Source: Trichopria drosophilae
Lineage: Eukaryota > Arthropoda > Insecta > Hymenoptera > Diapriidae
Assembly (NCBI GenBank): GCA_030407085.1
Contig: CM059582.1
Span: 198,136,001-198,200,000 of the forward strand
DNA: 64,000 nucleotides
Direction: 5' to 3'
Of the stretch, positions 1 to 12,401 are shown in pieces. The position numbers and the translations under genes were made by a program. The notes beneath the pieces were generated by a model. It made no database searches. It saw only the letters and a program-made list of their open reading frames with translations, and was not told the DNA's origin. How positions within the stretch are numbered: position 1 is the stretch's first letter; each line of letters opens with the position of its first letter.

Positions 1-136
1 TTTTGTAATTTCCCCTTTTAAAATATATATCAATACCAACATATCCCCTTTGATAATTGTTATTTTTTTTATTCCCCCCTTTTTTTTAGAGTAAAAACCA
101 GAGTCCCCGTGTCGTCGGGACTCAGTACGGTTGTAA
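1..136. other. Unassigned T-rich sequence
   Basis: Poly-T and poly-C rich sequence ahead of the first recognisable repeat. I see no gene or repeat boundary in it. Confidence 0.3.
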
Positions 137-1047
137 CACATTACAAGTAAATATTTGTTCCGAAATATTTTCGACTTGCTACTCAATATTGCGATGAATT
201 CTTTAAAAGTGCGGGTTGTACGTACTCCAGTTATTTTAATTCTGCAAGTGAGTTGTTAATTAGCATGACAATTCTTCTTCATACTTACCAAAATACCACT
301 TTTGGTAACCCGCGTTGTTCTCCCGACAACGGTAATATAAAATTCCAACTACCCAGTCGTAAAGTAATATAACGCGGATACGAGATTCCATTACTTCGAC
401 CCAGACTAAGTCTGGACGAAGTATTGAATTTGGTCACTTCGGGCAAAAAAATTACCATATAGTTTTTCATCAAATGTCAACGTTTCAGACCCTAAGGAAC
501 CCAAATCAACAATAAAAAAATGTTTGTCCGTGATCTTGTACGTACGTACGTCCCGTTTTTTTGTCTCGCGATAACTCGCGAACGGATAAGCGTATCGACA
601 TAAATTTTTTTTTAAAATGCGCGTCTTGGCATAACTTAGATCTGATTGGATTTTGGGGCAGATCCACCCGTCCATTACTAAATAAAATTAGCCCCAATTA
701 AGTTTCTTTGTAGTTTTTTGCATTTATTTTGAAAAATACAAATTTTATTAAAAAATGTTTCAAAGAAAAAAAGATAGAGCATGAAATTCTCTACAAAAAA
801 GGTTTCATGCATTTTCTTCCTAAAGTCAACGATAATGCCATAAAAACTGGTTTAAAATGTTTATGACTATTGTCTGAAAAAGTATTGAATTTGGTCATCG
901 CGGCAAAAAAATTACCCTATTGTTTTTCATCAAATTTCGACGTTTCGACCCCCTACCCCCCAGGGGTAGTGTTTTCCAGCTCCTCGGGCGCGGTGACCCC
1001 CTACGGGCGCAAAGTTCATTTACGCCCTTGATACGAAAATAACTATT
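137..1047. repeat. Dispersed repeat Z, copy 1
   Basis: Nearly the same sequence recurs at 17051-17965 in the same orientation, and its central part at about 34561-35190 in reverse. It holds two diverged direct copies of a roughly 70-bp motif (about 418-490 and 880-950 here), a CGTA microrepeat near 537-552, and a right end in a cytosine-rich tract followed by ACGAAAATAACTATTTCG. Short open frames on the minus strand (285-697) are kept in copy 2, but they overlap each other in different frames and resemble no family I know, so I do not call them genes. It could be a non-autonomous transposon; no terminal repeats were found. Confidence 0.7.
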
Positions 1048-1397
1048 TCGTTACCTTACGCTGGTAATTCATCAATTACCTCTCCATCGACGATAGGCAT
1101 CGCTGCTAGCGAATCGCGTTTTGATTCCGCGGATTGTTCGCCAAAATCAAAGTTAGTTTCGTTCTGGCGAGCATCAAGTTCGGTCGCATCTTGTCGCTTA
1201 ATCAACAATCGTCGTTGTGCATTTACAAATAATAATTAGTTAGGCTGTTATAATGGAAATTTCGTTAGCGCTGTACACTAGTGTGAAATACATATTTTAG
1301 AAGTGAACGGAGTGTATTATTTTCTCCCATCTCAAACACCACGTGACTGGCTGCAAGGACCTAATTCTAATTCGATCCTTGGCTATTATCTGAGTGC
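1048..1397 (-). other. Unassigned spacer with a possible coding remnant
   Basis: Unlike the flanking repeats, this stretch occurs once. On the minus strand about 60 codons are open from about 1238 down to a TAA at 1056-1058. The composition is protein-like (acidic, ending VIDELPA), but there is no start codon and no family I recognise. It may be the tail of a retroelement polyprotein or chance. Confidence 0.2.
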
Positions 1398-4009
1398 AAC
1401 AGTTGTATACAAGTGCGTATACGAGGCGAATAGAGCACATGCCACGAATCATCTAGTACTAACTGCTACAAATAATAACACTTGTTGAATACGTATGTCA
1501 AATACTTGTTTCATAATTGTTTTTCAAACAACAAATTTCATAATTGTGACATTTATGAACATACGGAACTTTATTTGAGCCAATAATTTGAAACCCCATT
1601 TTTTACGACTTTTGGAAGACTTAGATGAAGAGTGAGTATTGAACCTTTTATCAATTTCATTATTATTTTGTATTTTATCCGGTGCTCTACGATACTTTTG
1701 TCTGTAAAATATCTTCTGCATAAACATATAATTTTCTTATTTATCATTTCCTGTACCATTTTATACGTATATTAATTCTGTACTTTTTATGAGCATGGTC
1801 TAAAACGAAGAACATCACATTTCATGATTTAAAAGACAAAACAAACGGTCACAAATTTTTTTATTGTTCAATTGCGCTCCTTAGGGTCTAAAACGTCGAC
1901 ATTTGATGAAAAACTATAGGTTAATTTTTATGCCCGAAGTGACCAAATTCAATACTTCGTCCAGATCTAAAAATAGTGGATAATGTTAACAAATAGTGTA
2001 ACAAAATGATAATATATAATAAATAATAAATAATAAATAACAAATAGTGTTAAATGATAAAAAATTATTAAACAATAAGTAATCTTTCCTCGATTTTATA
2101 GAATATTAATATTTCGGTCTTCACCATTTAGCGTCAAATACTTTTTTTCTGAACAAAATATTATTTATATAATTTTCACATTAAATAATCAATTTAGTGC
2201 CAAATTCATTTTAAATATTATGTAGAAAGTTTTTTTTTGCATTTTGTTACATTCAAACACATATTTTTAAAAATAATATGAGTTTTTTTTTCTGTTTTCT
2301 TAAAAAGTAAAATAAAAAGATTTGTGACGTTTTTTAGCTGGATTAGAAACAAAAATATACTTATATTAATGTATTTTGGAAAATAACAAATTTTGAAAGC
2401 GTAGTATTATAATAAATAACACTTTAACCAGTTTATTTACTTCTATACTGCTTATTGATGGCTTAAAAACCCGACATAGGAAATAAGAAAACCTGCCTTT
2501 TGAAGATCGATTTGATGTTTTCACTTTGTCCTATAGAGTGTTTAAATTTGTAGTGATTTGCACTGTATGGAATATGAAGAGTCGGAATTTTGGTACCCTC
2601 TATAATCTGTTTGCATAAACTAACACGTTACTTTTACGCATTTCTGAATAACACCTTTGTAAATAAAAATAAAAATTTCTGTACTGAAGACGCAGAGAAA
2701 CACAAGTGTGAATAAAGAATACTATTTAAAGTATTCAAATCAGTCTCTTTTACAGAACAGCATCAAAATAGTTTAAAACAAGTTGTAAAGATTTCAAGTT
2801 CATAAAATCAAATGTGGAACTGTAAATAAACAGGAAATTAATATTTCTGTGATTTAAGTGATTGTTTGTAAAGTGGTTTAATATATAAATCATTGGGAAA
2901 TTTTATGTTTAAATTAAATTCACTGCAAAATATAATTTATAGGTGCATTTTATGTCTGTATATTCATACCAATATTTACCATATAATAGTGACTTGAATT
3001 TCAATTTGTAATTGCTGTATGTGGAATATATTCTTTAGCGTTCTGTTCGTTAAATATCACTTTTGCCATATTTTGCAAGAATTATTATTTCTCAAATTAC
3101 ATCTTCTGATATTAAATACTACATTTCACACAACTTAGTCGTATTCATATATTTCGCTGTTGATAACAAGAAAATTAATTTGTTTTTGACATTGAAAACA
3201 ATACTTTAAATGTATATGCAATAAGCTCTTTACTGTTGCATGTTTATGCTTCCTCGATTCGAAATTGACATTATTCGTATTAGTAATATCAGTCTATTTT
3301 TTAATTAAAACATATATACGACAAAATCTTTGGCGTAATTTAAAATCGATTTATAATCATCCGAAAATCTAAATATATAAAATGTAATTTAATTGATGAA
3401 TAATAATTGTAATTATTAGTACAGTTCAAATTGCTGCTATGTTGCTGTAATGCTATTGCATTACTGTTATTTCGTTACGAGATTAACTATTTAATTATGG
3501 ACTATATCGATATGTTAAATATTACAAATTTTTCTGCATGTGAAGCCCGTCAGAGAGTATGTAAAGATTAAGAATTTCTAGTTATATCAAAACAACATAA
3601 GACTATGATATTCGTCTTGTTTATTTTTTTTTCATACCAAGCAGATTGGTGTTACAGCTACAGCACTGTTCAAACGGTTATATTGAAAAAATACACAAAT
3701 AATGTAAATTTGTTGAAAGGTAAAGATTTTCTTGTCGTAATATTTATTTTTAACTTTTATATTACGGCGTGTATGTTTTGGACAATGTGTTATAGAACAT
3801 GTTGAGATACGGCTTACGGCTTAAATACAAGAAATGAATATTATTTTATCACAATTGAAAAATATATCCGTATATTGTGGTATACATTTTGAAAATAATA
3901 TTATATACTTTACTACGAAATTGTAAAATATCAAACATAAAATAAAATGTTGATCAAATTCTTCCCGGAAATCTTAGTGGACAATATTCCATTTAAGATT
4001 GTTCAATCC
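1398..4009. repeat. Segmental duplication Y, copy 1 (no X insertion)
   Basis: This stretch is near-identical to the corresponding parts of Y2 (7709 onward), Y3 (42889 onward) and Y4 (50329 onward). It is continuous where those copies are interrupted by transposon X: the unoccupied target TA is 2884-2885 within GTGGTTTAATATATAAATC. It includes a short inverted Z-like piece near 1888-1975. The right end, near ATTCCATTTAAGATTGTT and AATCCC, matches the end of Y3 at 49067. No convincing gene is seen: the hydrophobic open frame at 3605-3805 is cut by a TGA relative to its Y3 counterpart. Confidence 0.8.
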
Positions 4010-4439
4010 CGAATCAACCATCACTTCTGGGCGTCACATTTCTGAACGACCACGTAGACTACCTCTAGATAAACTGACAGCCACCACGGCTGAGTTCAAA
4101 CAACTCGTGGACATGGGAATTTGTAGTCCTTCTTGTAGCCCTTGGGATAGTCCTCTACATTTAGTGAAAAAGAAGGACGGTTCCTGGCGAATATGCGGTG
4201 ACTACAGTCGTCTAAATGCGATAATCCAGCCGGATAAATTCCCGGTGCTACATCTCCAGGACTATTCTGTCAATTTATCTAGCAAAATCATTTTTTCACA
4301 ACTTGATCTTTTCGAAGCCTACCATCAAGTCCCAGTAGAACCTGAACATATCACAAATACAGATGTAGTAACACCGTTTTTGTTATTAGAGTTCAAATTT
4401 ATGACGTTCGGACTAAGAAACGCCGGCGAAACATTCCAG
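4008..4439 (+). pseudogene. Ty3/gypsy reverse transcriptase fragment
   Basis: About 144 codons match the N-terminal half of a Ty3/gypsy LTR-retrotransposon reverse transcriptase, which copies element RNA into DNA. Visible landmarks in order are SERPRRLP, a FKQLVDMGIC segment, SSPW-like CSPWDSPLHLVKKKDGSWR, CGDYSRLNA, and LDLFEAYHQVPV, which carries the first catalytic aspartate, then MTFGLRNAGETFQ. Homology stops there. The downstream YxDD active site, RNase H and integrase are missing, and the frame runs on to 4601 through unrelated sequence. There is no start codon, and the left edge abuts the end of Y1. This is a dead relic, not a gene. Family assignment is firm; the clade within Ty3/gypsy is not determined. 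Confidence 0.9.
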
Positions 4440-4802
4440 GTCAAAATTACAAAAGAGATGTACCTTGGAATCCCGAGGCAGAGGCTCTGCTCATACCCCC
4501 TTGCCTGCTTCATTTTGAGAGGTACCCCCATTCGGGTGTGCAATGGCGTAAGGAAAACCACTTTTGTGGGAAAAACCTACGTCGGGTACCGCAGTCGATA
4601 AAACATCGATTCTGTCCGTAACACATTCACATTTGATGTTTGCAATATGGCGAACATTATTTTATGTAGTGAGTGTCTGCCAAATGCACACTGCAGCGTA
4701 AAGAGCTTGTAAGAAAGCGACATGTTCGTTATTTGGCGAACAGTATATGAACCTTTCATTATAAAAACATTCGAAGACAGCATGAGCCCAGAGAACCAGC
4801 TA
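4440..4802. other. Unassigned sequence after the gypsy relic
   Basis: This runs from the break in the reverse transcriptase homology to the hairpin repeat. I see no recognisable coding, RNA or repeat signal. Confidence 0.3.
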
Positions 4803-5144
4803 GCTGCATATTGCCGCATATAAGGAAAAGTCAGGCGGCGAATATGTCGGCAGAAATACGGATTATGCGCCATCACACAGACAGCAAATTTGCTGGAAAT
4901 TCTCCTCTGCCGACTAGTCTGCGGCGATTCTGACGCATTTCCGCCGAAGAGATTAGAAGGATCGGCGAAGGGATTAAAGACGCAAGAACACGGATGTAAT
5001 CTCTTCGGCAGAAATGCGTCAGAATCGCCGCAGACTAGTCGGCAGGGGTGAATTTCCAGCAAATTTGCTGTCTGTGTGAGGCATCCGTACTTCTGACGAC
5101 ATACTCGCCGCCTGACTTTTCCCTTATATGCGGCAATATGCAGC
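4803..5144. repeat. Foldback hairpin repeat
   Basis: Two arms of about 150 bp, 4803-4955 and 4997-5144, are inverted copies of each other with a spacer of about 41 bp. Shared landmarks are GCTGCATATTGCCGCATATA at the outside and TCTGCGGCGATTCTGACGC near the loop. It is more GC-rich than its surroundings, as expected of an inserted foldback element. No target-site duplication was identified. Confidence 0.85.
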
Positions 5145-5291
5145 AGATCAGGCTGTCTGGGAGGTTATCCGAATCTATCACAACGTTAAAATATTAACGT
5201 ATCAAAGCATTACTTATTTAACTTATTGTGAATTATTTGGTCTAGATGCGATGAAATAAATAACGTCAACTTTTTCAGGATACAAATATTC

Positions 5292-5297
5292 TTTATT
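5292..5297 (-). promoter_or_regulatory. Candidate polyadenylation signal (AATAAA)
   Basis: An AATAAA hexamer on the minus strand lies about 60 bases past the stop codon of the zinc-finger gene. The same hexamer lies at the equivalent place behind the second copy (39838-39843). Confidence 0.5.
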
Positions 5298-5357
5298 TAA
5301 AAATTTATAAGGTATTCATAATATAATTTTCAATTTATTAATTGACAAATATTCTAA

Positions 5358-6497
5358 TCAAATTCTACCCGGGTATAGCAACGAGATTCGTCTGCAACGA
5401 GACGGATGCAGCCGTAAGAAAAAGTCTTTTCTACTAATGAACAGATTGCATCGGTTGCAACGAAACTGGTTCATCAGGTGACGACGAGACTTTAGGTGTC
5501 GTTGATAATCAATGTTCTTTTTAAAAAGAAGACGACATTCTTCACATTTCAATGGTTGTGGTTTTTTGAAAATCTCGGTCTCTGCTGCAGTGAAATCGTC
5601 GTCAAAACATATATCCTCCCAATCATCATGCACAATTTCCACGGGTCTATTAGGTTCGAAGGGTGACCGTGTATCAAAGATAAACCCCTCCAAGTTTATC
5701 CATTCCTCGTTATTTGCATCACTAACTTCCTCGTGCAATTTTGGCGATTTGCTGCTATTCTCAATATTTGATTGCATATTGGATTCCAGTGAATTCTTCT
5801 CTTCTCCGACTACAGATGGAGAATCATTGGATGTTGCTGTAGCAATAGCATCATCACCGATGACATCGAGGACATTATCCAGCAAATCGACTTCGATGTC
5901 CTCGTTATTTGCATCACGAACTTCCTCGTGCAATTTTGGCGATTTGCTGCTATTCTCAATATTTGATTGCCTATTGGATTCCAGTGAATTCTTCTCTTCT
6001 CCGACTCCAGATGGAGAATCATTGGATGTTGCTGTAGCAATAGCATCATCACCGATGACATCTAAAATATCATCTAGCAAATCGACGTCGATGTCCTCGT
6101 TATTTGCATCACTAACTTCCTCGTGCAATTTTGGCGATTTGCTGCTATTCTCAAGTTTGCATTGCGTATTGGATTCCAGTGAATTCATCTCTTCTCCGAC
6201 TCCAGATGGAGAATCATTGGATGTTGCTGTAGCAATTGCATCATCACCGATGACATCTAAAATATCATCCAGCAAATCGACGTCGATGTCTACCGTATTT
6301 TCACAATTGCCGATATTTTGCGCATCCATCATGGTCGTTTCGGAAATAATATCTATACAAAAAGAAATCATTGGGATAAGTGTTTATAATCCTTAAAATA
6401 CCATACACATATACATAAAAAATTCTTTTACTTATACGAAAAATTAGAGCTGGACACAAGATGATATTAATAGTATATTAAGATACTTACCAGACAT
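5358..6497 (-). CDS. Acidic-repeat C2H2 zinc-finger protein, copy A (spliced)
   Basis: Two-exon model: exon 1 is 6491-6497 (ATG TCT G) followed by GTAAGTATC. The intron is 6353-6490 (138 nt, GT-AG, pyrimidine-rich before TATAG). Exon 2 is 6352-5358. The junction codon stays in frame and gives MSDIISETT..., 333 residues. Residues 24-218 are three tandem 65-residue acidic, Ser/Asn-rich repeats beginning DIDVDLLDDILDVIGDDAIA. A second acidic patch, HDDWEDICFDDDF, follows. The C-terminus has a C2H2 finger (C272, C275, H288, H294) and a C2HC-like finger (C301, C304, H318, C322). The fingers suggest nucleic-acid binding in the nucleus; the actual role is unknown and I recognise no named family. A near-identical second copy lies at 39904-41238. 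It could be a host gene carried by the duplication or a gene of an unrecognised mobile unit. Confidence 0.75.
5706..6290 (-). repeat. 195-bp coding minisatellite, three units
   Basis: Three tandem 195-bp units, each encoding 65 residues, lie inside zinc-finger gene copy A. The unit length is a multiple of three, so the frame survives unit gain or loss. The duplicate gene has four units. Confidence 0.9.
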
Positions 6498-9400
6498 TAT
6501 TTTAGTTTTTTCAACTGGTGCAAATGATGTTTGAACTCTTGACGCCTGACAACTCGTCCTTGCTGAATGTTTTCAATAAGTCGGAAAATGTAATCCTGCC
6601 AAAGAAATCTGGAAATTATCAATTTTCGGCGAGTCGTTGAAGTGTCTCTTTCTAGGGTGAAGGAAATCACTTGTCACTTGGCAGAGAAAATTGTTAAAAT
6701 GTCTCTTCAAACTATCGGGAGCGGAAACACTGCGTTGATTGCAGAAAGAGCTCAAATGACTGAACCTTACGGAGCAACTGAGAAACTGAGAATGACCGGA
6801 CCTTTAGCCAAAAACTAGACTAGTCCTTCAGGTAAGGACTGTGGTCATTAAGGGACTAAGCACATTCGTCTTATCTCCATCCAATACTTAGAAATAACCA
6901 ATGACGAAAGCCTGCATGTACACAGGTACCTAAACTATGGCATCCCCAGTAATAAATACCGGCTGAACCGAACCCAGGAATTGGAAAATTTGAATGGCTA
7001 AATCCGTATAACAGACATGTTTGCTATCAGATGTGTCTGCTAACCTACTGCAATAACCTCAAAGCCCTGATTTCGTGCTGACTTCATACATTCATACCGG
7101 TTTGTAAGAGTATTAAAAAACTTATACAATATAATTATATAGATTTGTTGTATTAGATCAACATTAAGAATACAACAGGAAAATTTGATTTTCCACAAAC
7201 CTAATGTGACTAAGGTCCAGATGTGACCCTCGAACTCCCATGATCGCTGTTAGTATTTCAGATAACACTCCTGCATCTTATTGCATCACGCTAGCTTACT
7301 TTCTCATATGATATGCCAAACCTACACAGAAATATATTCGTATTCAGCGACCACAAAAACCGCCGAAGTAGCTATTTTCATGTGGATTTGTCAACATTTC
7401 AAATGTTTCATCCGCCATATTGAATGCGCTACTTTGAATTTTGAGAATATGACACCAGATTCGTATTCAGCGACCTCAAAAACAATAAATGCTCAACAAT
7501 TTGCAATCATGTAAGTAGCGCTTTATAGTTTACGAATGAAAAGAATACAATAAAGTGCCTTAAAATTTACTAGTAGAATAAAACGCTAGTATACGTACTG
7601 TATTGAAGCTACACCATACAATAAACATATGCTAATGAACGTATACATCTATATTTCGTATGCGTCGCGTATACGTTTTGTGATCGTTCGTCGTATAGAG
7701 CGTCGAGCATGACAGTTGTATACAAGTGCGTATACGAGGCGAATAGAGCACATGCCACGAAACATCTAGTACCAACTGCTACAAATAATAACACTTGTTG
7801 AATACGTATGTCAAATACTTGTTTCATAATTGTTTTTCAAACAACAAATATCATAATTGTGACATTTATGAACATACGGAAGTTTATTTGAGCCAATAAT
7901 TTGAAACCCCATTTTTTACGACTTTTCGAAGACTTAGATGAAGAGTGAGTATTGTACCTTTTATCAATTTCAATATTATTTTGTATTTTATCAGGTACTC
8001 TACGATACTTTTTTCTGTAAAATATCTTCTGCATAAACATATAATTTTCTTATTTATCATTTCATGTACCATTTTATACGTATATTAAATCTGAGCGTTT
8101 TATCTCATTTCATGATTTAAAAGACAAAACAAACGGACACAAATTTTTTTATTGATGAATTGGGCTCCTTAGGGTCTGAAACGTCGACATTTGATGAAAA
8201 ACTATATAGGTTAATTTTTATGCCTGAAGTGACCAAATTCAGTACTTCGTCCAGATCAAAAAATAGTGGATAATATTAATAAATAGTGCAATGATAACAA
8301 ATTATTAAACAGTAAGTAATCTTTCCTCGATTTTATAGAATATTCATATTTCGGTCTTCACCATTTAGCGACAAATACTTTTTTTCTGAACAAAATATTA
8401 TTTATATAATTTTCACATTAAATAATAAATTTAGTGCAAAATTCATTCGTTTTGTTACATCCAAACACATATTTTTAAAAATAATATGAGTTTTTGTTTC
8501 TGTTTTGTTAAAAAGTAAAATAAAAAGATTTGTGACGTTTTTTAGCTGGATTAAAAACAAAAATATACTTATATTAATGTATTTTGGAAAATAACAAATT
8601 TTGAAAGCGTAGTATTATAATAAATAACACATTAACCAGTTTATTTACTTCTATACTGCTTACTGATGGCTTGAAAACCCGACATAGGAATTATTAAAAC
8701 CTGCCTTTTGAAGATCGATTTGATGTTTTCACTTTGTCCTATAGAGTGTTAGAAGACGCAGAGAAACACAAGTGTGAATAAAGACTTCTTTTTAAAGTAT
8801 TCAAATCAGTCTCTTTTACAGAACAGCATCAAAATAGTTTAAAACAAGTTGTAGAGATTTCAAGTTCATAAAAAAAATCAAATGTGGAACTGTAAATAAA
8901 AAGGAAATTAATATTTCTGTGATTTAAGTGATTGTTTGTAAAGTGGTTTAATATACGGGGCATTCCACACCAAATGTGCAACTTTTTTTTTCATATTTTT
9001 TTCTTCTTATCTAACTAGTCTCTCATATTTAGAACATAAAAATGAAGCACTTTGGACCATATATAATAATAAAATATGGTTTGTATGAAATATTATAGAA
9101 CTCTTTGCATTAAATCAAAATTTGGACTTTAATTTTCATAAATGATTTAAGCTGCATAATATTAGTATGAAAAATTAATATAAGGCATGGTTTCTGTAGC
9201 ATTTTGATCAAGCTTTTGTATAGAAGTATTTATTTTTATGAATTATCACAGAAAGGCATACAAAAATCGTTTCGAAGAATGTAATTTAAATTTTACAATA
9301 TATCCACCGTTTTTAAAAATCTGAAAAAATTCAGAAAAAAACCCTGTTTGGTACATTTCTAACAGCATATTAGACATCTTGGGCTGTGACTATTTTATAT

Positions 9401-10125
9401 GTTCATTATCGATTTGAATTTAATAGCAAAAAATTAAGGCCCCTCAATTCCATGTAAAGCTATACAATAAAGGGGCCTTCTTTCTCGAAAACTTAAAGTT
9501 AATTAGCTCCATCAATTTTGATCGTAGCATAAATTTTTTTTATAGTTTTAAAGGAAATTTCATGCTCTACGCGACTTATTTATCCAAATTTATATATTTC
9601 TATTTCTTGCTCACAATAACTTCAAAAAAAGTGCCAGTAGTGTTGAAATGGTTATGTTTAATTCCCAAGTTGGAAGTTTTAGATTTTTTTAATATTAAAT
9701 TTTTTATTGTCATCCGTTATCTTAATTGGATATTTGTCTACGTGTTTTCTCACAAAAATATCCATCTTCGAAATGATCAGATTAGCTATGGGTTGCCGCC
9801 GCGTACCGCGCAACTTTCGCACGGTCGGGTTTACGTCTCTTCGGGGTATGCACGGATAGTGAACTTTTCCGCCGCTAGTTGCCGTCAGAGCGTTCGTGCA
9901 TATTTTTGGTTCTCTCTACAGAAATGGGTTTTTGGATAGGGAGGCTTGTCGGTAATCCCTGCCACGATACCTTATTAGCTATTATATACGACGTATATTC
10001 TGAAAGGTAAATAAAAGGTTAAAAAGTTATATACTCAGATTGATCATTATAAATTAAAATATAATATTGCTGTAAATTTGTATTTTATAGTAATTCACTG
10101 AATTCAGGTATAAATTTATAAAAGT

Positions 10126-11446
10126 ATGCCTTCTCTCACAGATCGTTTTTGCAATCTTTTTATAAAGCGAAACATAGAAAATTTCCTTCTTCTGGTATTC
10201 GTTGTATTACTGCAAGACAAAGGGAATTATTACCAAATGTTAAGGTAGGTTCCATGCTTTGCTCCCCTTGTCAGAAGGAAATTGATAACATGTTGAAAAA
10301 TCAATGTAAAGTATATGATCAAAATGTCCCTACTGAAATTCCAAAGTACATCCAGTGATTTTACTCAAGATTCTTCGTTTCCTGAATCTAATGATAAACG
10401 CAAAAATGATTCTGATTGTGGTTCTGATTATGATACCGATTTTCGTTCAAAAGAGGAAGAATCTTCGAAACATAATCAAAATTGTGAAGTACTGCAATTT
10501 AAAAATCTAGGGACAACAAATGTTGAAAAATTTCAAATAATTACATTGGCACCTGACTCGTGGAGTATGAATTAAATAGCTACATTTTTTAATTATTCTC
10601 GACGACTTGTCCAAAATGCAAGACATGCGTTACAAGAATTTGGCATCAAAGCTGTCTTGTCCAAACCTTGCAGTACAAGGGCACGATCACTGGCTGCAGA
10701 CACAGTGACAGATGTGACATCCTTTTACGAAAATGATGAAAATAGTCGTCTTTTACCGGGAATGAAGGATTACTTTTCAATTAAGCAGTCAGACGGTTCT
10801 CGCAAACATGTCCAAAAACATCTAGTCCTATGTAATTTAAAAGAACTGTACGGGCAGTTTAAAACTTCAAATCCAAATGTAAAAATTTGATTCTCTAAAT
10901 TTGCACAATTACATCCTAAAAACTGCGTTCTTGTAGGTGCAAATGGAACGCACGTAGTTTGCGTATGCGTTTATCACTAGAACGTCAAATGATTGAACGT
11001 CATTAATGATCGATTGTAGTCGTATTTCTCAAATTACAGAGAATACGGAGAATCATTTATTATGTTACAAGGAATGCCTTACTTTTATTACTTGCAGTGA
11101 TCCTTCTTCAGATTGCTATTATAATAAATGCGTGAACTGTCCTGACATTGACGTCATGCAGAAGTTTTTGCTGGAACAATTTGATAAAGCGGGTATTGAA
11201 CAAATAGAATATCAAGTTTGGAATAGTACCGATCGTGCTACGATGGCAACGCAAATACTTCCTGTAGACGAGTTTGTCAATGAATTTTGCACAAAATTGG
11301 ACGCTCTCTAAACTCATCACTATACAGCTAAACAACAGTCAACGTATTTAAATTGGAGAAAACAAAATTTGCTTGAGGGGGAACTCCTTATACAATGTGA
11401 TTTTTCGGAAAACTACGCTTTTGTTGTGCAAGATGCAGCCCATTAA
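10126..11446 (+). pseudogene. Decayed transposase of element X, copy 1
   Basis: Scattered frames together resemble a widespread insect/hydrozoan transposase-like family known to me only as uncharacterised proteins. Landmarks in order: MPSLTDR; a Cys pair in SMLCSPCQKEI; EKFQIITLAPDSWS; ENDENSRLLPGMKDY; LCNLKELYGQFK; KFAQLHPKNCVLVGANGTH; VWNSTDRATM; and CDFSENYAFVVQDA, which probably carries a catalytic aspartate. The reading frame is broken by an early frameshift near 10155, another near 10345, TAA at 10573-10575, TGA at 10888-10890, a shift near 11000 and TAA at 11309-11311. Similarity ends at a TAA at 11444-11446, where the right inverted arm begins, so the C-terminal half is gone. The main stops recur in copies 2 and 3, so the gene died before it was multiplied. 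Confidence 0.8.
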
Positions 11447-12002
11447 ATAGTAAGCCCAACTGCGCTACCTCCACGTGGTACATCTTGGGTAAAGATAAAA
11501 CCGGCAGCAGCCTAGCTAATCTGATAACTTCGAAGTTAGATATTTTTGTGAGAAAACACGTAGACAAATATCGAATTAAGATAACGGATAACAATAAAAA
11601 ATTTAATATTAAAAAATCTAAAACTACCGACTTGGGGAATTGCACATAACCCGTTCAACACTACTGGCACTTTTTTGAAGTTATTGTGAGTAAGAAATAA
11701 AAATGTATAAATTTGGATAAATAAGTCGTGTAGAGCATGAAATTCCCTTTAAAATTATAAAAAACATTTATTCTACGATCAAAATTGACGGAGATAATAA
11801 CATTGAGTTTTCGAGAAAGAAGGCCCCTGTGTTGTATAGCTTTACATGCAATTGAAGGGCCTTCATTTTTTGCTATTAAATTCAAATCGATAATGAACAT
11901 ATATAATAGTCACAGCCCAAGATGTCTAAAATGCTGTTAGAAATGTACCAAACAGAGGTTTTTTTATGAATTTTTTTCAGATTTTTAAAAACGTTGGATA
12001 TA

Positions 12003-12401
12003 CACTTAGAAAAGTGTATTTTATCAGTTACTATCCGTTGGCTTTTAAAAAGTGTATTATAGCCATTAAAAGAAATATTATAACTAGTAAAATCCTCCGT
12101 CGTTCAGCATTTGTTTTTGACAGATTATACGAAACTGTAACAAACTCTCCTATTTTAAAAGAATGTTTTATTATGACTAAAAGAAGGCATTAATATTTTA
12201 ATTTGCTAAATAAATTTCCATAAACAAAAATTGCTTTTAGTTAAAGAGAAAAGGCTAAAATAAACTGACATATTGGTTAGAATAATATAAAATCTTCGTC
12301 TTTTAACAGGTAGTAGAAAGATAGCAATCCCTATGCGTAAAATACTATCTTTTACGGGGCAGAAGAATTCTAATACTGGGTAAAAAACACTTTTCTCAGT
12401 G
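12003..12401. mobile_element. TA-flanked MITE inside X1
   Basis: The element is 399 bp with ends CACTTAGAAAAGTG and CACTTTTCTCAGTG (an inverted repeat with one mismatch), flanked by TA on each side. The same element, of the same length, is in X2 (47395-47793). X3 has the intact target, reading GGATCTATTGTAAAAT near 54666-54681. End sequence and TA target fit a Tc1/mariner-type MITE. It has no coding capacity; a 75-residue open frame spans its left end by chance. Confidence 0.9.

Noticed and set aside
285..697. Overlapping minus-strand frames in repeat Z, kept at 17203-17615
   Set aside because: Mutually overlapping in different frames and not kept in Z copy 3, so no single frame is under selection.
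5512..6396. Long plus-strand open frame (294 codons) across the zinc-finger gene, and its 359-codon counterpart at 40058-41137
   Set aside because: It is the opposite strand of the 195-bp repeats; low-complexity serine-rich translation, while the minus strand has fingers and a consistent intron.
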